From an uncultured Gemella sp. (GTDB taxonomy: Bacteria; Bacillota; Bacilli; Staphylococcales; Gemellaceae), in contig CAMYEU010000041.1 in the NCBI GenBank assembly GCA_947254465.1, positions 1 through 10,624 on the forward strand: DNA of 10,624 bases, read 5' to 3'. Both the position numbers and the translations under genes were made by a program. The notes beneath the pieces were generated by a model, which had not been told where the DNA came from, searched no databases, and saw nothing but the letters and a program-made list of their open reading frames with translations. Shown here one piece after another: positions 1-7,057 of this stretch (positions are counted from its first letter, which is position 1; the number at the start of each line of letters is the position of its first letter).

Positions 1-2
1 TA

Positions 3-92
3 TTTTTTAGCGAGTTACCAGACTTGCAAAGTTTATTCGGATATATTATAGTTATTTTAGTAGGAATAATTTTAGTGATAAAAAGTAAATAG
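3..92 (+). CDS. C-terminal tail of a membrane protein, probably DMT/EamA-family transporter (5' partial)
   Basis: The frame starting at base 3 is open from the window edge and gives 29 residues before a TAG at 90-92. It reads FFSELPDLQSLFGY, then a hydrophobic run of about 13 residues (IIVILVGIILVI), and ends in KSK. A short polar segment with a Glu, a Leu-Gln pair and a Gly, followed by one last transmembrane helix and a basic end, is the usual finish of the tenth helix of EamA-type drug/metabolite transporters. That assignment rests on pattern only. The membrane-protein call is firm; the family is tentative because the rest of the gene lies outside the window. Confidence 0.55.
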   Translation, partial: FFSELPDLQSLFGYIIVILVGIILVIKSK

Positions 93-104
93 TGAGGTGT
101 AGTT

Positions 105-998
105 GTGAAAAAAAGAATTGAAATATTGACAATTTTGCTTATTATTATATGTTCAGTTGTACTTTATGTTGTTCAAAGTAATAAGAATACTTTGTTTAAT
201 AAAAATTCTAAAGATGAAAATAAGAGTACTAATGAGTTAAAAATAGAAAATGTAGCTAATGCAAGAGATGGTATAATGGGAGTAACACAACCTTATCCAT
301 TTATTACAAATCCAACCGGGGTTGAAAATAATTTACTTCAAAATGCTAATGGAAGTCTTATAGGACAATTAATATATTTACAAAGAGAAAACCTTCCAGA
401 AGCAGAACAAAAATTACTTGTTAATAATAAAGATGCTACTCAATATGTTCTTGGTTATCTTGCTGGTCAAGAAGCAGCCCCGTTTGAACAAGGAGAAACT
501 GTTGAAGTCAATAGAAAGTTTCCTTACTATATTCAATGGGATAAACGTTGGGCTTATGATAAATTAGGTGGAACAAACGTAGCGATAGGTGGTTGTGGAC
601 CAACTTGTGTAGCGATGGCTTTAAGTGGAATATTAGATGATAAATCTATAACACCAAAAAACATTGCAGAAAAGGAAAATGCCAGTGGACATTTTACAGA
701 TGCAGGAACGAAATGGAGTTTCTTCGATTATATTGCTAAAGAATACGGAGTTAAATCAACTGGAATACTACTTAATGAACAAGCAATGAAATCTGCCTTA
801 AGTAAAGGACATCCGATTATTGCCTCTGTTCGTCCAGGTAAGTTCACAACTGTTGGACATATTATTTTGATAACAGGAGTAGATGACGAAGGGAAATTTA
901 TAATTAACGATCCAAATAGCTACACAAGAACACTAAAAAAATGGTCATTTAATGAACTAAGAACAGAAATAGTAGCCATGTGGGAGTTTTCTAAATAA
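105..998 (+). CDS. Membrane-anchored C39-like (papain-fold) cysteine peptidase
   Basis: A 297-residue protein starting at GTG, with a GAGGTG ribosome site five bases upstream (94-99). Residues 7-23 form one hydrophobic helix after KKR, so the protein is probably anchored by an uncleaved signal helix with the rest outside the cell. Residues 30-60 are a polar linker. Residues 85-120 (ending LLVNNKDATQYVLGY) resemble the helical lead-in often seen before this domain in Firmicutes. The peptidase domain is about 138-297: FPYYIQWDKRW at 139-149, the nucleophile Cys164 in GGCGPTCVAM, His252 in GHIILITG, and Asp269 in INDPN. These match the Peptidase_C39_2 pattern of stand-alone domains, not the N-terminal domain of bacteriocin ABC exporters; no ABC transporter or leader peptide lies nearby. 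The substrate is unknown; cell-wall or secreted peptides are possible. There is no terminator directly after the gene. Confidence 0.8.
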   Translation: MKKRIEILTILLIIICSVVLYVVQSNKNTLFNKNSKDENKSTNELKIENVANARDGIMGVTQPYPFITNPTGVENNLLQNANGSLIGQLIYLQRENLPEAEQKLLVNNKDATQYVLGYLAGQEAAPFEQGETVEVNRKFPYYIQWDKRWAYDKLGGTNVAIGGCGPTCVAMALSGILDDKSITPKNIAEKENASGHFTDAGTKWSFFDYIAKEYGVKSTGILLNEQAMKSALSKGHPIIASVRPGKFTTVGHIILITGVDDEGKFIINDPNSYTRTLKKWSFNELRTEIVAMWEFSK

Positions 999-1002
999 AT
1001 TT

Positions 1003-1029
1003 TTGAGAAGATAAGCTTTATCATACAAT
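1003..1029 (+). promoter_or_regulatory. Possible weak promoter for the small downstream gene
   Basis: TTGAGA (1003-1008) and TACAAT (1024-1029) each differ from consensus by one base, but the spacer is only 15 bp. In such AT-rich DNA this can arise by chance. The small gene may equally be read through from the peptidase gene, since no terminator separates them. Confidence 0.25.
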
Positions 1030-1070
1030 AGTTATTGGAAATTATAAAAAGATAAATGAAGGTAAGAAAT

Positions 1071-1298
1071 ATGTTAACATTTAAGTTAATTTCTATAATT
1101 GATGGATTTTATCATTATGAAATTTATCCAGAAAAAAAGATAGAAAATAAACAAATTTTAATTTTCAATCCGAAATCAAAAGAAGTAAAGATAAATACTT
1201 TTGATAATTCTAATAAAAAATATTTGATGCAATTTCTTCAAGGTTTCACTGATGTATCGGGAAATTTTAAAAAAGAAGGAATTGTGGCTTGGGGATAA
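1071..1298 (+). CDS. Small uncharacterised protein, 75 residues
   Basis: The frame is also open from an ATG at 1056, but that start has no ribosome site. The ATG at 1071 has GAAGG at 1058-1062, eight bases upstream, so I take it as the start. The product begins MLTFKLISIIDGFYHYEIYP, has a middle segment ILIFNPKSKEVKIN, and ends KEGIVAWG. It is soluble, with no signal peptide, membrane helix or cysteine. The three blocks recall a scattered family of small Firmicutes proteins with a Tyr-Glu-x-Tyr-Pro block, an I-x-F/I-N-x-x-x-x-x-I block and a Gly-x-(I/V)-Ala-Trp end. I recall no function for them and name no domain. It sits 72 nt after the peptidase gene and is followed by a terminator. It is probably a real gene because of its ribosome site, terminator and non-random composition. 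Confidence 0.65.
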   Translation: MLTFKLISIIDGFYHYEIYPEKKIENKQILIFNPKSKEVKINTFDNSNKKYLMQFLQGFTDVSGNFKKEGIVAWG

Positions 1299-1328
1299 AA
1301 ACATTCATGAAAATGGATGTTTTTTATT
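1297..1328 (+). terminator. Rho-independent terminator after the small gene
   Basis: AAAACATTC (1298-1306) pairs with GGATGTTTT (1315-1323), with one G-T wobble and an eight-base loop, and runs into a T-rich tail (1320-1329). It is weak in G+C but correctly placed, starting at the stop codon of the small gene, and it separates that gene from the suf promoter. Confidence 0.6.
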
Positions 1329-1442
1329 TTAGTGAATATAAAGTTAATGAAACTGGAATAACGCTATATATTCGACTACTGTCGTCATATTAAAAATATA
1401 CAATTTGATATAAATATGTATAAAATAAAACAAACCAATAAT

Positions 1443-1471
1443 TTGATAAAACATCTGAAAACCTTTATAAT
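1443..1471 (+). promoter_or_regulatory. Promoter of the suf operon
   Basis: TTGATA (1443-1448) and a perfect TATAAT (1466-1471) are separated by exactly 17 bp, a near-consensus sigma-A promoter. The predicted transcription start is near 1478, giving a leader of about 70 nt that contains the dyad at 1486-1521. The rest of the 1329-1547 gap is AT-rich, and I see nothing else firm in it. Confidence 0.7.
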
Positions 1472-1485
1472 AATACTTATGTAAT

Positions 1486-1521
1486 TTGCGATAAATAATG
1501 CTTTATATGATTTTATCGCAA
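1486..1521 (+). repeat. sufC: Perfect 10-bp inverted repeat in the suf leader (operator or RNA hairpin)
   Basis: TTGCGATAAA (1486-1495) is repeated in inverted form as TTTATCGCAA (1512-1521), with a 16-base AT-rich spacer. It begins about 8 bases after the predicted transcription start and ends 14 bases before the GGAGG ribosome site of sufC. The position suits a repressor operator for a dimeric protein, or a leader hairpin in the mRNA. It is not followed by a T run, so it is not a terminator. I do not recognise it as a known Fur, PerR, Rex, CodY or SufR box. Confidence 0.65.
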
Positions 1522-1547
1522 TAAATATAAGAGATGGAGGAAATAAA

Positions 1548-2288
1548 ATGTCAGTTCTTGATATAAAAAATCTAGAAGTATCAATTAATGAAAAACAAAT
1601 ATTAAAAGGACTTAATTTAGAAATTAAATCTGGTGAGATACATGCCGTAATGGGACCAAATGGTGCAGGTAAATCTACTTTAGCATCAGCTATTATGGGT
1701 CACCCTAAATATGAAGTAGATGGTGGAAGTATTTTATTAGATGGTGAAGAAGTATTAGAAATGGAAGTTGATGAAAGAGCTCGTGCTGGTCTATTCCTAG
1801 CAATGCAATATCCATCTGAAGTGCCAGGAGTACCAACTTCAGAATTTATTAAATCTGCAATTAATGCACAACGTGAAGATAGTATTCCTTTAATGCAATA
1901 TATTAAAAAATTAGATAAGACTATGGAATTTTTAGAAATGGATCTAAAAATGTCTCAACGTTATGTAAATGATGGTTTCTCTGGAGGAGAAAAGAAACGT
2001 AACGAAATATTACAAATGATGATGTTAGAACCTAAATTTGCTATTCTAGATGAAATCGACTCTGGATTAGATATCGATGCATTAAAAATCGTATCAAAAG
2101 GTGTTAATAAAATGCGTGGTGAAAACTTCGGTTGCTTAATTATCACTCACTACCAAAGATTATTAGATTATATTGAGCCAGATTTTGTACACGTACTTAT
2201 GGATGGGAAAATCGTAAAATCAGGTGGACCTGAGCTAGCACTTCGTTTAGAAAAAGAAGGTTATGACTGGTTAAAAGAAGAGGTTTAA
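1548..2288 (+). CDS. sufC: Fe-S cluster assembly ATPase SufC
   Basis: SufC is the cytosolic ABC-type ATPase of the SufBCD scaffold. ATP binding makes its two copies dimerise, which reshapes SufB-SufD for cluster building. The 246 residues match the family length. Walker A is GPNGAGKST (36-44), the Q-loop Gln is at 87 (AMQYPSEVPGVP), the signature is FSGGEKKR (144-151), Walker B is FAILDE (164-169) with the SufC-typical IDSGLDIDALK after it, and the switch His is at 201 (ITHYQRLL). There are no membrane segments, as expected for this non-transporter ABC protein. The ATG has GGAGG at 1536-1540, seven bases upstream. It is the first gene of the operon, directly behind the promoter and leader dyad, and its stop is one base from the sufD start. 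Confidence 0.97.
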   Translation: MSVLDIKNLEVSINEKQILKGLNLEIKSGEIHAVMGPNGAGKSTLASAIMGHPKYEVDGGSILLDGEEVLEMEVDERARAGLFLAMQYPSEVPGVPTSEFIKSAINAQREDSIPLMQYIKKLDKTMEFLEMDLKMSQRYVNDGFSGGEKKRNEILQMMMLEPKFAILDEIDSGLDIDALKIVSKGVNKMRGENFGCLIITHYQRLLDYIEPDFVHVLMDGKIVKSGGPELALRLEKEGYDWLKEEV

Positions 2289-2289
2289 T

Positions 2290-3576
2290 ATGGAGAATAA
2301 TAAATTAAAACTAAGTATTAAAACTTTACAAAGCATCTTTTCTAATACAAATGAACCTACATGGTTTTTAAATACTAGAAAATTAGCTTTATATAAGAGT
2401 TATACGTTACCTTTTCCAAAATTAGAGTCTATGGAGTTAGAAAGATGGAACTTATTTAATGTTGATTTTTCAACTCTAAGATTAGAAAATGAAGGAAATG
2501 TAGAGATAGCTGAATATGGTATTAATAGTGATGATTTTGCTGTAGTTCAAAAGAACAATACTATTGTACATATTAATATTCCAGAAAAATATGCTGATAA
2601 AGTTGCTATTAAAGATATTTTCACTGCAATGAATGATGATTATATTAAAGATAGTTTTATGAGTGTAGTTGATTATGCTGAAAGTAAAGTAACAGCTGTT
2701 CACTATACACTATTAAATGCTGGATTATTTATTGATGTTAAGGATAATGCTGTAATTGAAGAACCGCTTCAATATATCGTAATTTCTGATAAAGAACAAA
2801 GTTTATTCAACCATGTAACTATTCAGGTTGGAAATAATGCTAAATTCAACTTTATTGAAAACTACGTAAATAATCAAAAAGAGGATAAGGCACCATTCAG
2901 TTTAGTATCTGAAGTGGTTGCACATGAAGGGGCTCAAATTAACTATAGTTCAATTACGAACCAACCAGGTGAAAAACGTGGAACTATACTACGTCGTGGT
3001 TTAACGTATAGAGATTCATTGATTAACTGGAATGTAGCTGCAATGGATGAGGCAGATGTATATCACGATAATACAACGAATATTCTAGGAGATGGTTCTG
3101 AAGCAAACCTTAAGATTGTAACTCTAGGAGTTAAAGAACAAAAAACTTACTTCAATAGTGAAGTAGTTAACCAAGGATTAAGTAGTAAAGGCGATATCCT
3201 TCAACATGGTGTATTACTAGATAGATCACATATTGTATTTAATGGTGTAGGATTTATCGTTAAAGGTGCAACAGGTTCTAATGCTTACCAAAGTTCAAGA
3301 ATGCTGACACTTTCTTCAGAAGCAAAAGCAGATGCTAACCCAATGCTTTTAATCGATGAAAATGATGTTATGGCAGGTCACGGAGCGTCTCTAGGTCGTA
3401 TTGATGAAGAGCAACTATACTACTTACAAAGTAGAGGATTAACTAGAAAAGAATCAAGTAGATTATTAGTTCATGGATTCCTATCACCAGTTATCTCTGA
3501 ATTGACAGTAGACAAAATTAAAGAACTTGTAACAATTCTTATTGATGAAAAAATTAACAATAACGAGAGTGAATAA
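2290..3576 (+). CDS. sufD: Fe-S cluster assembly scaffold SufD
   Basis: SufD pairs with SufB and SufC to form the SufBC2D scaffold in the cytosol. The 428 residues have the N-terminal helical part with EPTWFLNTRKLALY (22-35), a beta-helix core, and the conserved C-terminal block from about 330 to 405 that binds SufC. His364 in AGHGASLGRIDEEQLYYL matches the SufD histidine implicated in cluster assembly at the SufB-SufD interface. The protein has no cysteine, consistent with SufB carrying the cluster thiol. The start codon follows the sufC stop after one base, with AAGAAGAGG inside the end of sufC as ribosome site, so the two are probably translationally coupled. SufD and SufB are paralogues; this is SufD because it is the shorter, lacks the SufB cysteines and lies after sufC. 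Confidence 0.95.
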   Translation: MENNKLKLSIKTLQSIFSNTNEPTWFLNTRKLALYKSYTLPFPKLESMELERWNLFNVDFSTLRLENEGNVEIAEYGINSDDFAVVQKNNTIVHINIPEKYADKVAIKDIFTAMNDDYIKDSFMSVVDYAESKVTAVHYTLLNAGLFIDVKDNAVIEEPLQYIVISDKEQSLFNHVTIQVGNNAKFNFIENYVNNQKEDKAPFSLVSEVVAHEGAQINYSSITNQPGEKRGTILRRGLTYRDSLINWNVAAMDEADVYHDNTTNILGDGSEANLKIVTLGVKEQKTYFNSEVVNQGLSSKGDILQHGVLLDRSHIVFNGVGFIVKGATGSNAYQSSRMLTLSSEAKADANPMLLIDENDVMAGHGASLGRIDEEQLYYLQSRGLTRKESSRLLVHGFLSPVISELTVDKIKELVTILIDEKINNNESE

Positions 3577-3578
3577 TA

Positions 3579-4808
3579 ATGATAGATTTTAGTAAATATA
3601 GAGAAGATTTTCCTATATTAAATAGAAAGATATCAGGAAATGATTTGATATTTTTTGATAACGGAGCTACTACTCAAAAACCTAATCAAGTGATAGATGC
3701 TATTACAGATTATTATAAAAATTATAATTCAAATATTCACAGATCTGTTTATACCCTAGGTAATGAATCAGAGAAAATATACGAAGAGTCTAAAGAGTTA
3801 GTTAGAGAGTTTATAAATGCAAGTAGTTATGAAGAAGTAATCTATACTAGTGGAACTACGGAAAGTTTAAATTTCGCAGCAAGAATTTTAGAGCAAGATG
3901 TAAGTGAAGGTGATGAAATTATCCTTACTTATATGGAACATCATGCTAATATTATTCCTTGGCAACAACTAGCTAAACGAAAAAATCTTGTTCTTAAATA
4001 TTTAGAATTAGATGAAGAAGGAAGAATTAGTATTAAACAATTAGAAGAATTTATTACAGATAAAACTAAAATTGTATCAATGTGCCACGCTTCTAATGTG
4101 CTAGGGAATATAAACCCTGTTTATGAAATTGGAGATTTATTAAAAGATAAGGATATTTATTTTGTAGTAGATGCAGCGCAATCCGTTCCTCATTTAAAGA
4201 TTGATGTTCAAAAAATGAACTGTGACTTTTTGGCCTTTAGTGCGCATAAAATGTGTGGACCTACTGGTATTGGAGTTTTATATGGTAAAAAACAGCTACT
4301 AGAAAAATTTGATCCAGTTGAATTTGGTGGTGGAATGATCGGTATCGTTGAAGATAATTCAGCAACATGGGCAATTCTTCCTGGTAAATTTGAAGCGGGA
4401 ACACCACTGCTTGCACAAGCAGCAGGATTAGGAGCGACTATTAAGTATTTAAACAGTATCGGATTAGAAAATATTGAAAAGTACACTAAAGAACTTACTA
4501 GATATATGTATTCTGAACTTTCTAAAATAGATAATATAGAGATTTATGGAACAGAAAATATAGAAGATAGAGTTTCACTAATAACTTTTAACTTGATAGG
4601 TGTTCATCCTCACGATTTAACAAGTTTTTTAGATGCTAAAGGTATCTGTATAAGAGCGGGGCATCAGTGTACACAACTATTATTAGGAAAGCTAGATACA
4701 TATTCAGTAGCTAGAGCAAGTCTATATTTATATAATACGAAAGAAGAGATAGATTTCTTTATTCAAACTTTAAAAGAAACGAAGGAGTTTTTTGAAAATG
4801 AGTTTTAG
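3579..4808 (+). CDS. sufS: Cysteine desulfurase SufS (PLP-dependent, class II)
   Basis: SufS removes sulfur from L-cysteine, giving alanine and a protein-bound persulfide that is passed to SufU. The 409 residues match the family. Visible landmarks are DNGATTQKP (27-35), SGTTES (91-96), HHAN (121-124) stacking on the cofactor, VVDAAQS (196-202), the PLP lysine Lys224 in SAHKMCGPTGIG, and catalytic Cys364. His345 in GVHPHD matches the histidine that swaps onto the SufU zinc in Bacillus subtilis, so the SufS-SufU transfer route looks intact. The active-site loop reads RAGHQCTQLLL where most relatives have RAGHHCAQPLM. The ATG lies two bases after the sufD stop, with a modest GAGAG ribosome site in the sufD end. 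The 3' end overlaps sufU by 11 nt. Confidence 0.95.
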   Translation: MIDFSKYREDFPILNRKISGNDLIFFDNGATTQKPNQVIDAITDYYKNYNSNIHRSVYTLGNESEKIYEESKELVREFINASSYEEVIYTSGTTESLNFAARILEQDVSEGDEIILTYMEHHANIIPWQQLAKRKNLVLKYLELDEEGRISIKQLEEFITDKTKIVSMCHASNVLGNINPVYEIGDLLKDKDIYFVVDAAQSVPHLKIDVQKMNCDFLAFSAHKMCGPTGIGVLYGKKQLLEKFDPVEFGGGMIGIVEDNSATWAILPGKFEAGTPLLAQAAGLGATIKYLNSIGLENIEKYTKELTRYMYSELSKIDNIEIYGTENIEDRVSLITFNLIGVHPHDLTSFLDAKGICIRAGHQCTQLLLGKLDTYSVARASLYLYNTKEEIDFFIQTLKETKEFFENEF

Positions 4809-5226
4809 TGATTTGAAAAGTTTATATAAACAAGTAATCTTAGATCATAGTAAGCATCCTAGAAATAATGGGGAAATAGAGAGTAGTTATAAGTTGGAAA
4901 TGTTGAATCCGTCTTGTGGTGATAAAATAACTGTTAGTATGAAATTAGTAGATGATATTATCGAAGATATAAAATTCGTAGGAACAGGTTGTTCAATTTC
5001 ACTAGCTTCAGCTTCTATGTTAACTGAGGAATTAAAAGGTTTATCAGTAGAAAAAGCTAATGCCAAGATTAAAGACTTTTTAAATATGATTATGGGAAAT
5101 GAATTTAATGAAGAAAACTTAGAAGATAGTATTTCATTACAAAATATTTCTCAACTCCCAGCTAGAGTTAAGTGTGCTACTTTAGCATGGAAAATTACAG
5201 AAAAAATATTAGAAGAAAATAAATAG
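4798..5226 (+). CDS. sufU: Zinc-dependent sulfurtransferase SufU
   Basis: SufU accepts the persulfide from SufS and hands sulfur to the SufBCD scaffold; in Firmicutes it replaces SufE. The frame is also open from TTG at 4792, but the family begins MSF and the ATG at 4798 fits this, with AAGGAG at 4782-4787 ten bases upstream, so I choose 4798 (142 residues). The four zinc ligands of SufU are all present: Cys40 and Asp42 (NPSCGDK), Cys65 (GTGCSIS) and Cys126 (ARVKCATLAW). The extra segment between the second and third cysteines separates it from IscU scaffolds. It overlaps the end of sufS by 11 nt, suggesting coupled translation of the two partners. Confidence 0.95.
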   Translation: MSFSDLKSLYKQVILDHSKHPRNNGEIESSYKLEMLNPSCGDKITVSMKLVDDIIEDIKFVGTGCSISLASASMLTEELKGLSVEKANAKIKDFLNMIMGNEFNEENLEDSISLQNISQLPARVKCATLAWKITEKILEENK

Positions 5227-5243
5227 AAGAAGGAGTGATTGCA

Positions 5244-6641
5244 TTGAATAAAAATGAAGAAATGTTTACCGATTATCAGTATGGATTTTCAGATAAAGAT
5301 GTATCTATATTTAAGACTGATAAAGGATTAACAAAAGAAATCGTTAGAACAATTTCTGAAAGAAAAGAAGAACCACAATGGATGTTAGAATATCGTCTAA
5401 ATGCATTAAAAGAGTTCTATAGAATGCCGATGCCTACATGGGGTGGAGACTTATCTGAAATAGATTTTGAAGATTTAACATACTATGTAAAACCATCAGA
5501 AAAAACAGAACGTTCATGGGATGAAGTGCCTGAAGAAATTAAAAATACTTTTGAAAAACTTGGTATTCCAGAAGCTGAACAAAAATACCTTGCGGGAGTA
5601 TCTGCTCAATACGAATCAGAAGTAGTTTATCACAATATGCATAAACAATTTGAAGAAAAAGGAATTATCTTTGAGGATACTGATACAGCGCTTAAAAATC
5701 ATGAAGAAATCTTCAAAGAATATTTCTCAAAAGCTGTTGACTTCAATGATAATAAGTTTGCGGCATTAAATTCTGCAGTATGGTCAGGTGGGTCATTTAT
5801 CTACTGTCCAGAGAATGTATCAGTTGAAGCACCGCTTCAAGCATACTTCAGAATTAACAGTGAAAAAATGGGGCAGTTTGAGCGTACTTTAATTATTATT
5901 GAGAAAAACTCTTCTCTACACTATGTAGAAGGATGTACAGCTCCGACTTACTCGGCAAGTTCACTGCATGCTGCTGTAGTAGAAATCTTTATTAAAGAAA
6001 ATGCTCGTTTCAGATATACAACTATTCAAAACTGGTCGACAAACGTATACAACTTAGTTACTAAGCGTGCAATTGTTGAGAAAAACGGTACTATGGAATG
6101 GGTTGATGGTAACTTAGGTTCTAAATTAACTATGAAATATCCAGCATGTATTTTAGTTGGCGAAGGAGCAAGTGGAAGTACACTATCTATAGCTATGGCT
6201 AGTGAAGGACAAGTTCTTGATGCAGGATCTAAGATGATACACTTAGCCCCTAGAACATCATCTACTGTTGTTTCTAAATCAATGTCAAGACGTGGTGGAA
6301 AAGTTAACTACCGTGGATGGATTCACTTCGGTAAAAACTCAGAAGGATCTCGTTCAAACATTGAATGTGATACATTAATCTTAGACGAATACTCAACGTC
6401 TGATACTATTCCTTACAACATTGTTAAAAACTCTAACGTATCATTAGAACACGAAGCAAAAGTATCTAAAGTATCAGAAGAACAACTATTCTACTTAATG
6501 AGTAGAGGTCTTGATGAAGGACAAGCTACTGAAATGATAGTTATGGGATTCATCGAACCATTTACAAAAGAACTTCCAATGGAATATGCTGTTGAATTAA
6601 ACAGATTAATTTCATTTGAAATGGAAGGGTCAATAGGATAA
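5244..6641 (+). CDS. sufB: Fe-S cluster assembly scaffold SufB
   Basis: SufB is the scaffold subunit that receives sulfur and carries the nascent cluster. The frame extends upstream to a GTG at 5235, but that codon lies inside the AAGGAGTG ribosome site. TTG at 5244, eight bases downstream, gives 465 residues, the length I recall for B. subtilis SufB, so I take it as the start. The sequence is highly conserved: EEPQWMLEYRL (45-55 from the upstream start), WDEVPEEIK, GIPEAEQKYLAGVSAQYES, SAVWSGGSFIYCP, YVEGCTAP, KLTMKYPACIL, and the C-terminal SNIECDTL block, whose Cys (375 in the 465-residue numbering) matches the cluster thiol. LEHEAKVSKVSEEQLFYL follows, then the SufC-binding end. It is the last gene of the operon, 17 nt after sufU. 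Confidence 0.97.
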   Translation: MNKNEEMFTDYQYGFSDKDVSIFKTDKGLTKEIVRTISERKEEPQWMLEYRLNALKEFYRMPMPTWGGDLSEIDFEDLTYYVKPSEKTERSWDEVPEEIKNTFEKLGIPEAEQKYLAGVSAQYESEVVYHNMHKQFEEKGIIFEDTDTALKNHEEIFKEYFSKAVDFNDNKFAALNSAVWSGGSFIYCPENVSVEAPLQAYFRINSEKMGQFERTLIIIEKNSSLHYVEGCTAPTYSASSLHAAVVEIFIKENARFRYTTIQNWSTNVYNLVTKRAIVEKNGTMEWVDGNLGSKLTMKYPACILVGEGASGSTLSIAMASEGQVLDAGSKMIHLAPRTSSTVVSKSMSRRGGKVNYRGWIHFGKNSEGSRSNIECDTLILDEYSTSDTIPYNIVKNSNVSLEHEAKVSKVSEEQLFYLMSRGLDEGQATEMIVMGFIEPFTKELPMEYAVELNRLISFEMEGSIG

Positions 6642-6659
6642 AATAAATCAAAATCATTT

Positions 6660-6700
6660 AAAATACTCGGAGATTATTAGTTTAAACTCTGGGTATTTTT
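6660..6700 (+). terminator. Terminator of the suf operon
   Basis: AAAATACTCGGAG (6660-6672) pairs over all 13 positions with CTCTGGGTATTTT (6687-6699), with two G-T wobbles and a 14-base loop. The right arm ends in a T tract to 6700. It starts 18 bases after the sufB stop. It is the first terminator-like hairpin I see after the suf promoter, supporting one five-gene transcript. Confidence 0.8.
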
Positions 6701-6987
6701 CACTATTGATGTTCAGAAAAAGGGAAGTATATAATTCCTAATATTTCTCTTGTATTTAATATACTATGTATAGTTATAATTTTTATAAAATTGTAAAATT
6801 AATTAAGAAATAATAATAGCTATAAGTTGTATTTATATTTTTAATAGTTAATATACATTGAACCGAAATATTTTCGTATTAGATAAAAAATAATGGAAAG
6901 CATAGAAACTGATAACCAAAATATAGATAACGCATTCTTAAAAAAAGTTTTACTGCGAATTATTTTATAAAATATTTTAAATACCCC
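6701..6987. other. Non-coding AT-rich stretch between sufB and ackA
   Basis: No frame of meaningful length with a ribosome site is visible on either strand. It holds A/T-only palindromes (6961-6974 and, overlapping it, 6968-6979), a short CGAAA/TTTCG inverted repeat (6864-6876), and a promoter-like pair TTGTAT (6750) and TATAAT (6775) with a 19-bp spacer. None of these can be separated from chance in such AT-rich DNA. I see no tRNA, known riboswitch or insertion-sequence remnant. Confidence 0.6.
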
Positions 6988-7016
6988 TTGTAATTAATTA
7001 TAAATAATGAGATAAT
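6988..7016 (+). promoter_or_regulatory. ackA: Promoter of ackA (extended -10)
   Basis: TTGTAA (6988-6993) and GATAAT (7011-7016) are separated by 17 bp, and TGA directly before the -10 gives the TGn extension common in Gram-positive promoters. The A/T-only palindromic stretch at 6961-6979 lies where an UP element would be. A second TATAAT (7023-7028) lacks a matching -35. The leader would be about 35 nt, with AGGAG at 7043-7047 as ribosome site. Confidence 0.65.
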
Positions 7017-7057
7017 ATTACATATAATGCAAATAGATTAAGAGGAGACTTATACTT

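Noticed and set aside
1010..1022. GATAA-GCT-TTATC hairpin after the peptidase gene as a terminator
   Set aside because: The stem is only five AT-rich pairs with a three-base loop and no T run follows.
1056..1070. ATG at 1056 as the start of the small protein
   Set aside because: There is no ribosome site upstream of it, and the GAAGG that serves the ATG at 1071 overlaps these codons.
1373..1384. CGAC-TACT-GTCG hairpin upstream of suf as a regulatory element
   Set aside because: Four-base arms are too short to stand out, and it lies upstream of the predicted promoter with no other support.
4208..4486. Reverse-strand open frame of about 92 codons inside sufS
   Set aside because: It lies wholly antisense to a conserved gene, has no ribosome site, and its composition is what the sufS codons dictate. 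The same holds for shorter reverse frames inside sufC, sufD and ackA.
5235..5243. GTG at 5235 as the sufB start
   Set aside because: It lies within the AAGGAGTG ribosome site. TTG at 5244 has ideal spacing and gives the usual 465-residue length.
6750..6780. A second ackA promoter or a small RNA promoter (TTGTAT with TATAAT)
   Set aside because: The 19-bp spacer is long, the DNA is almost all A/T, and no terminator-like end of a small RNA follows before ackA.
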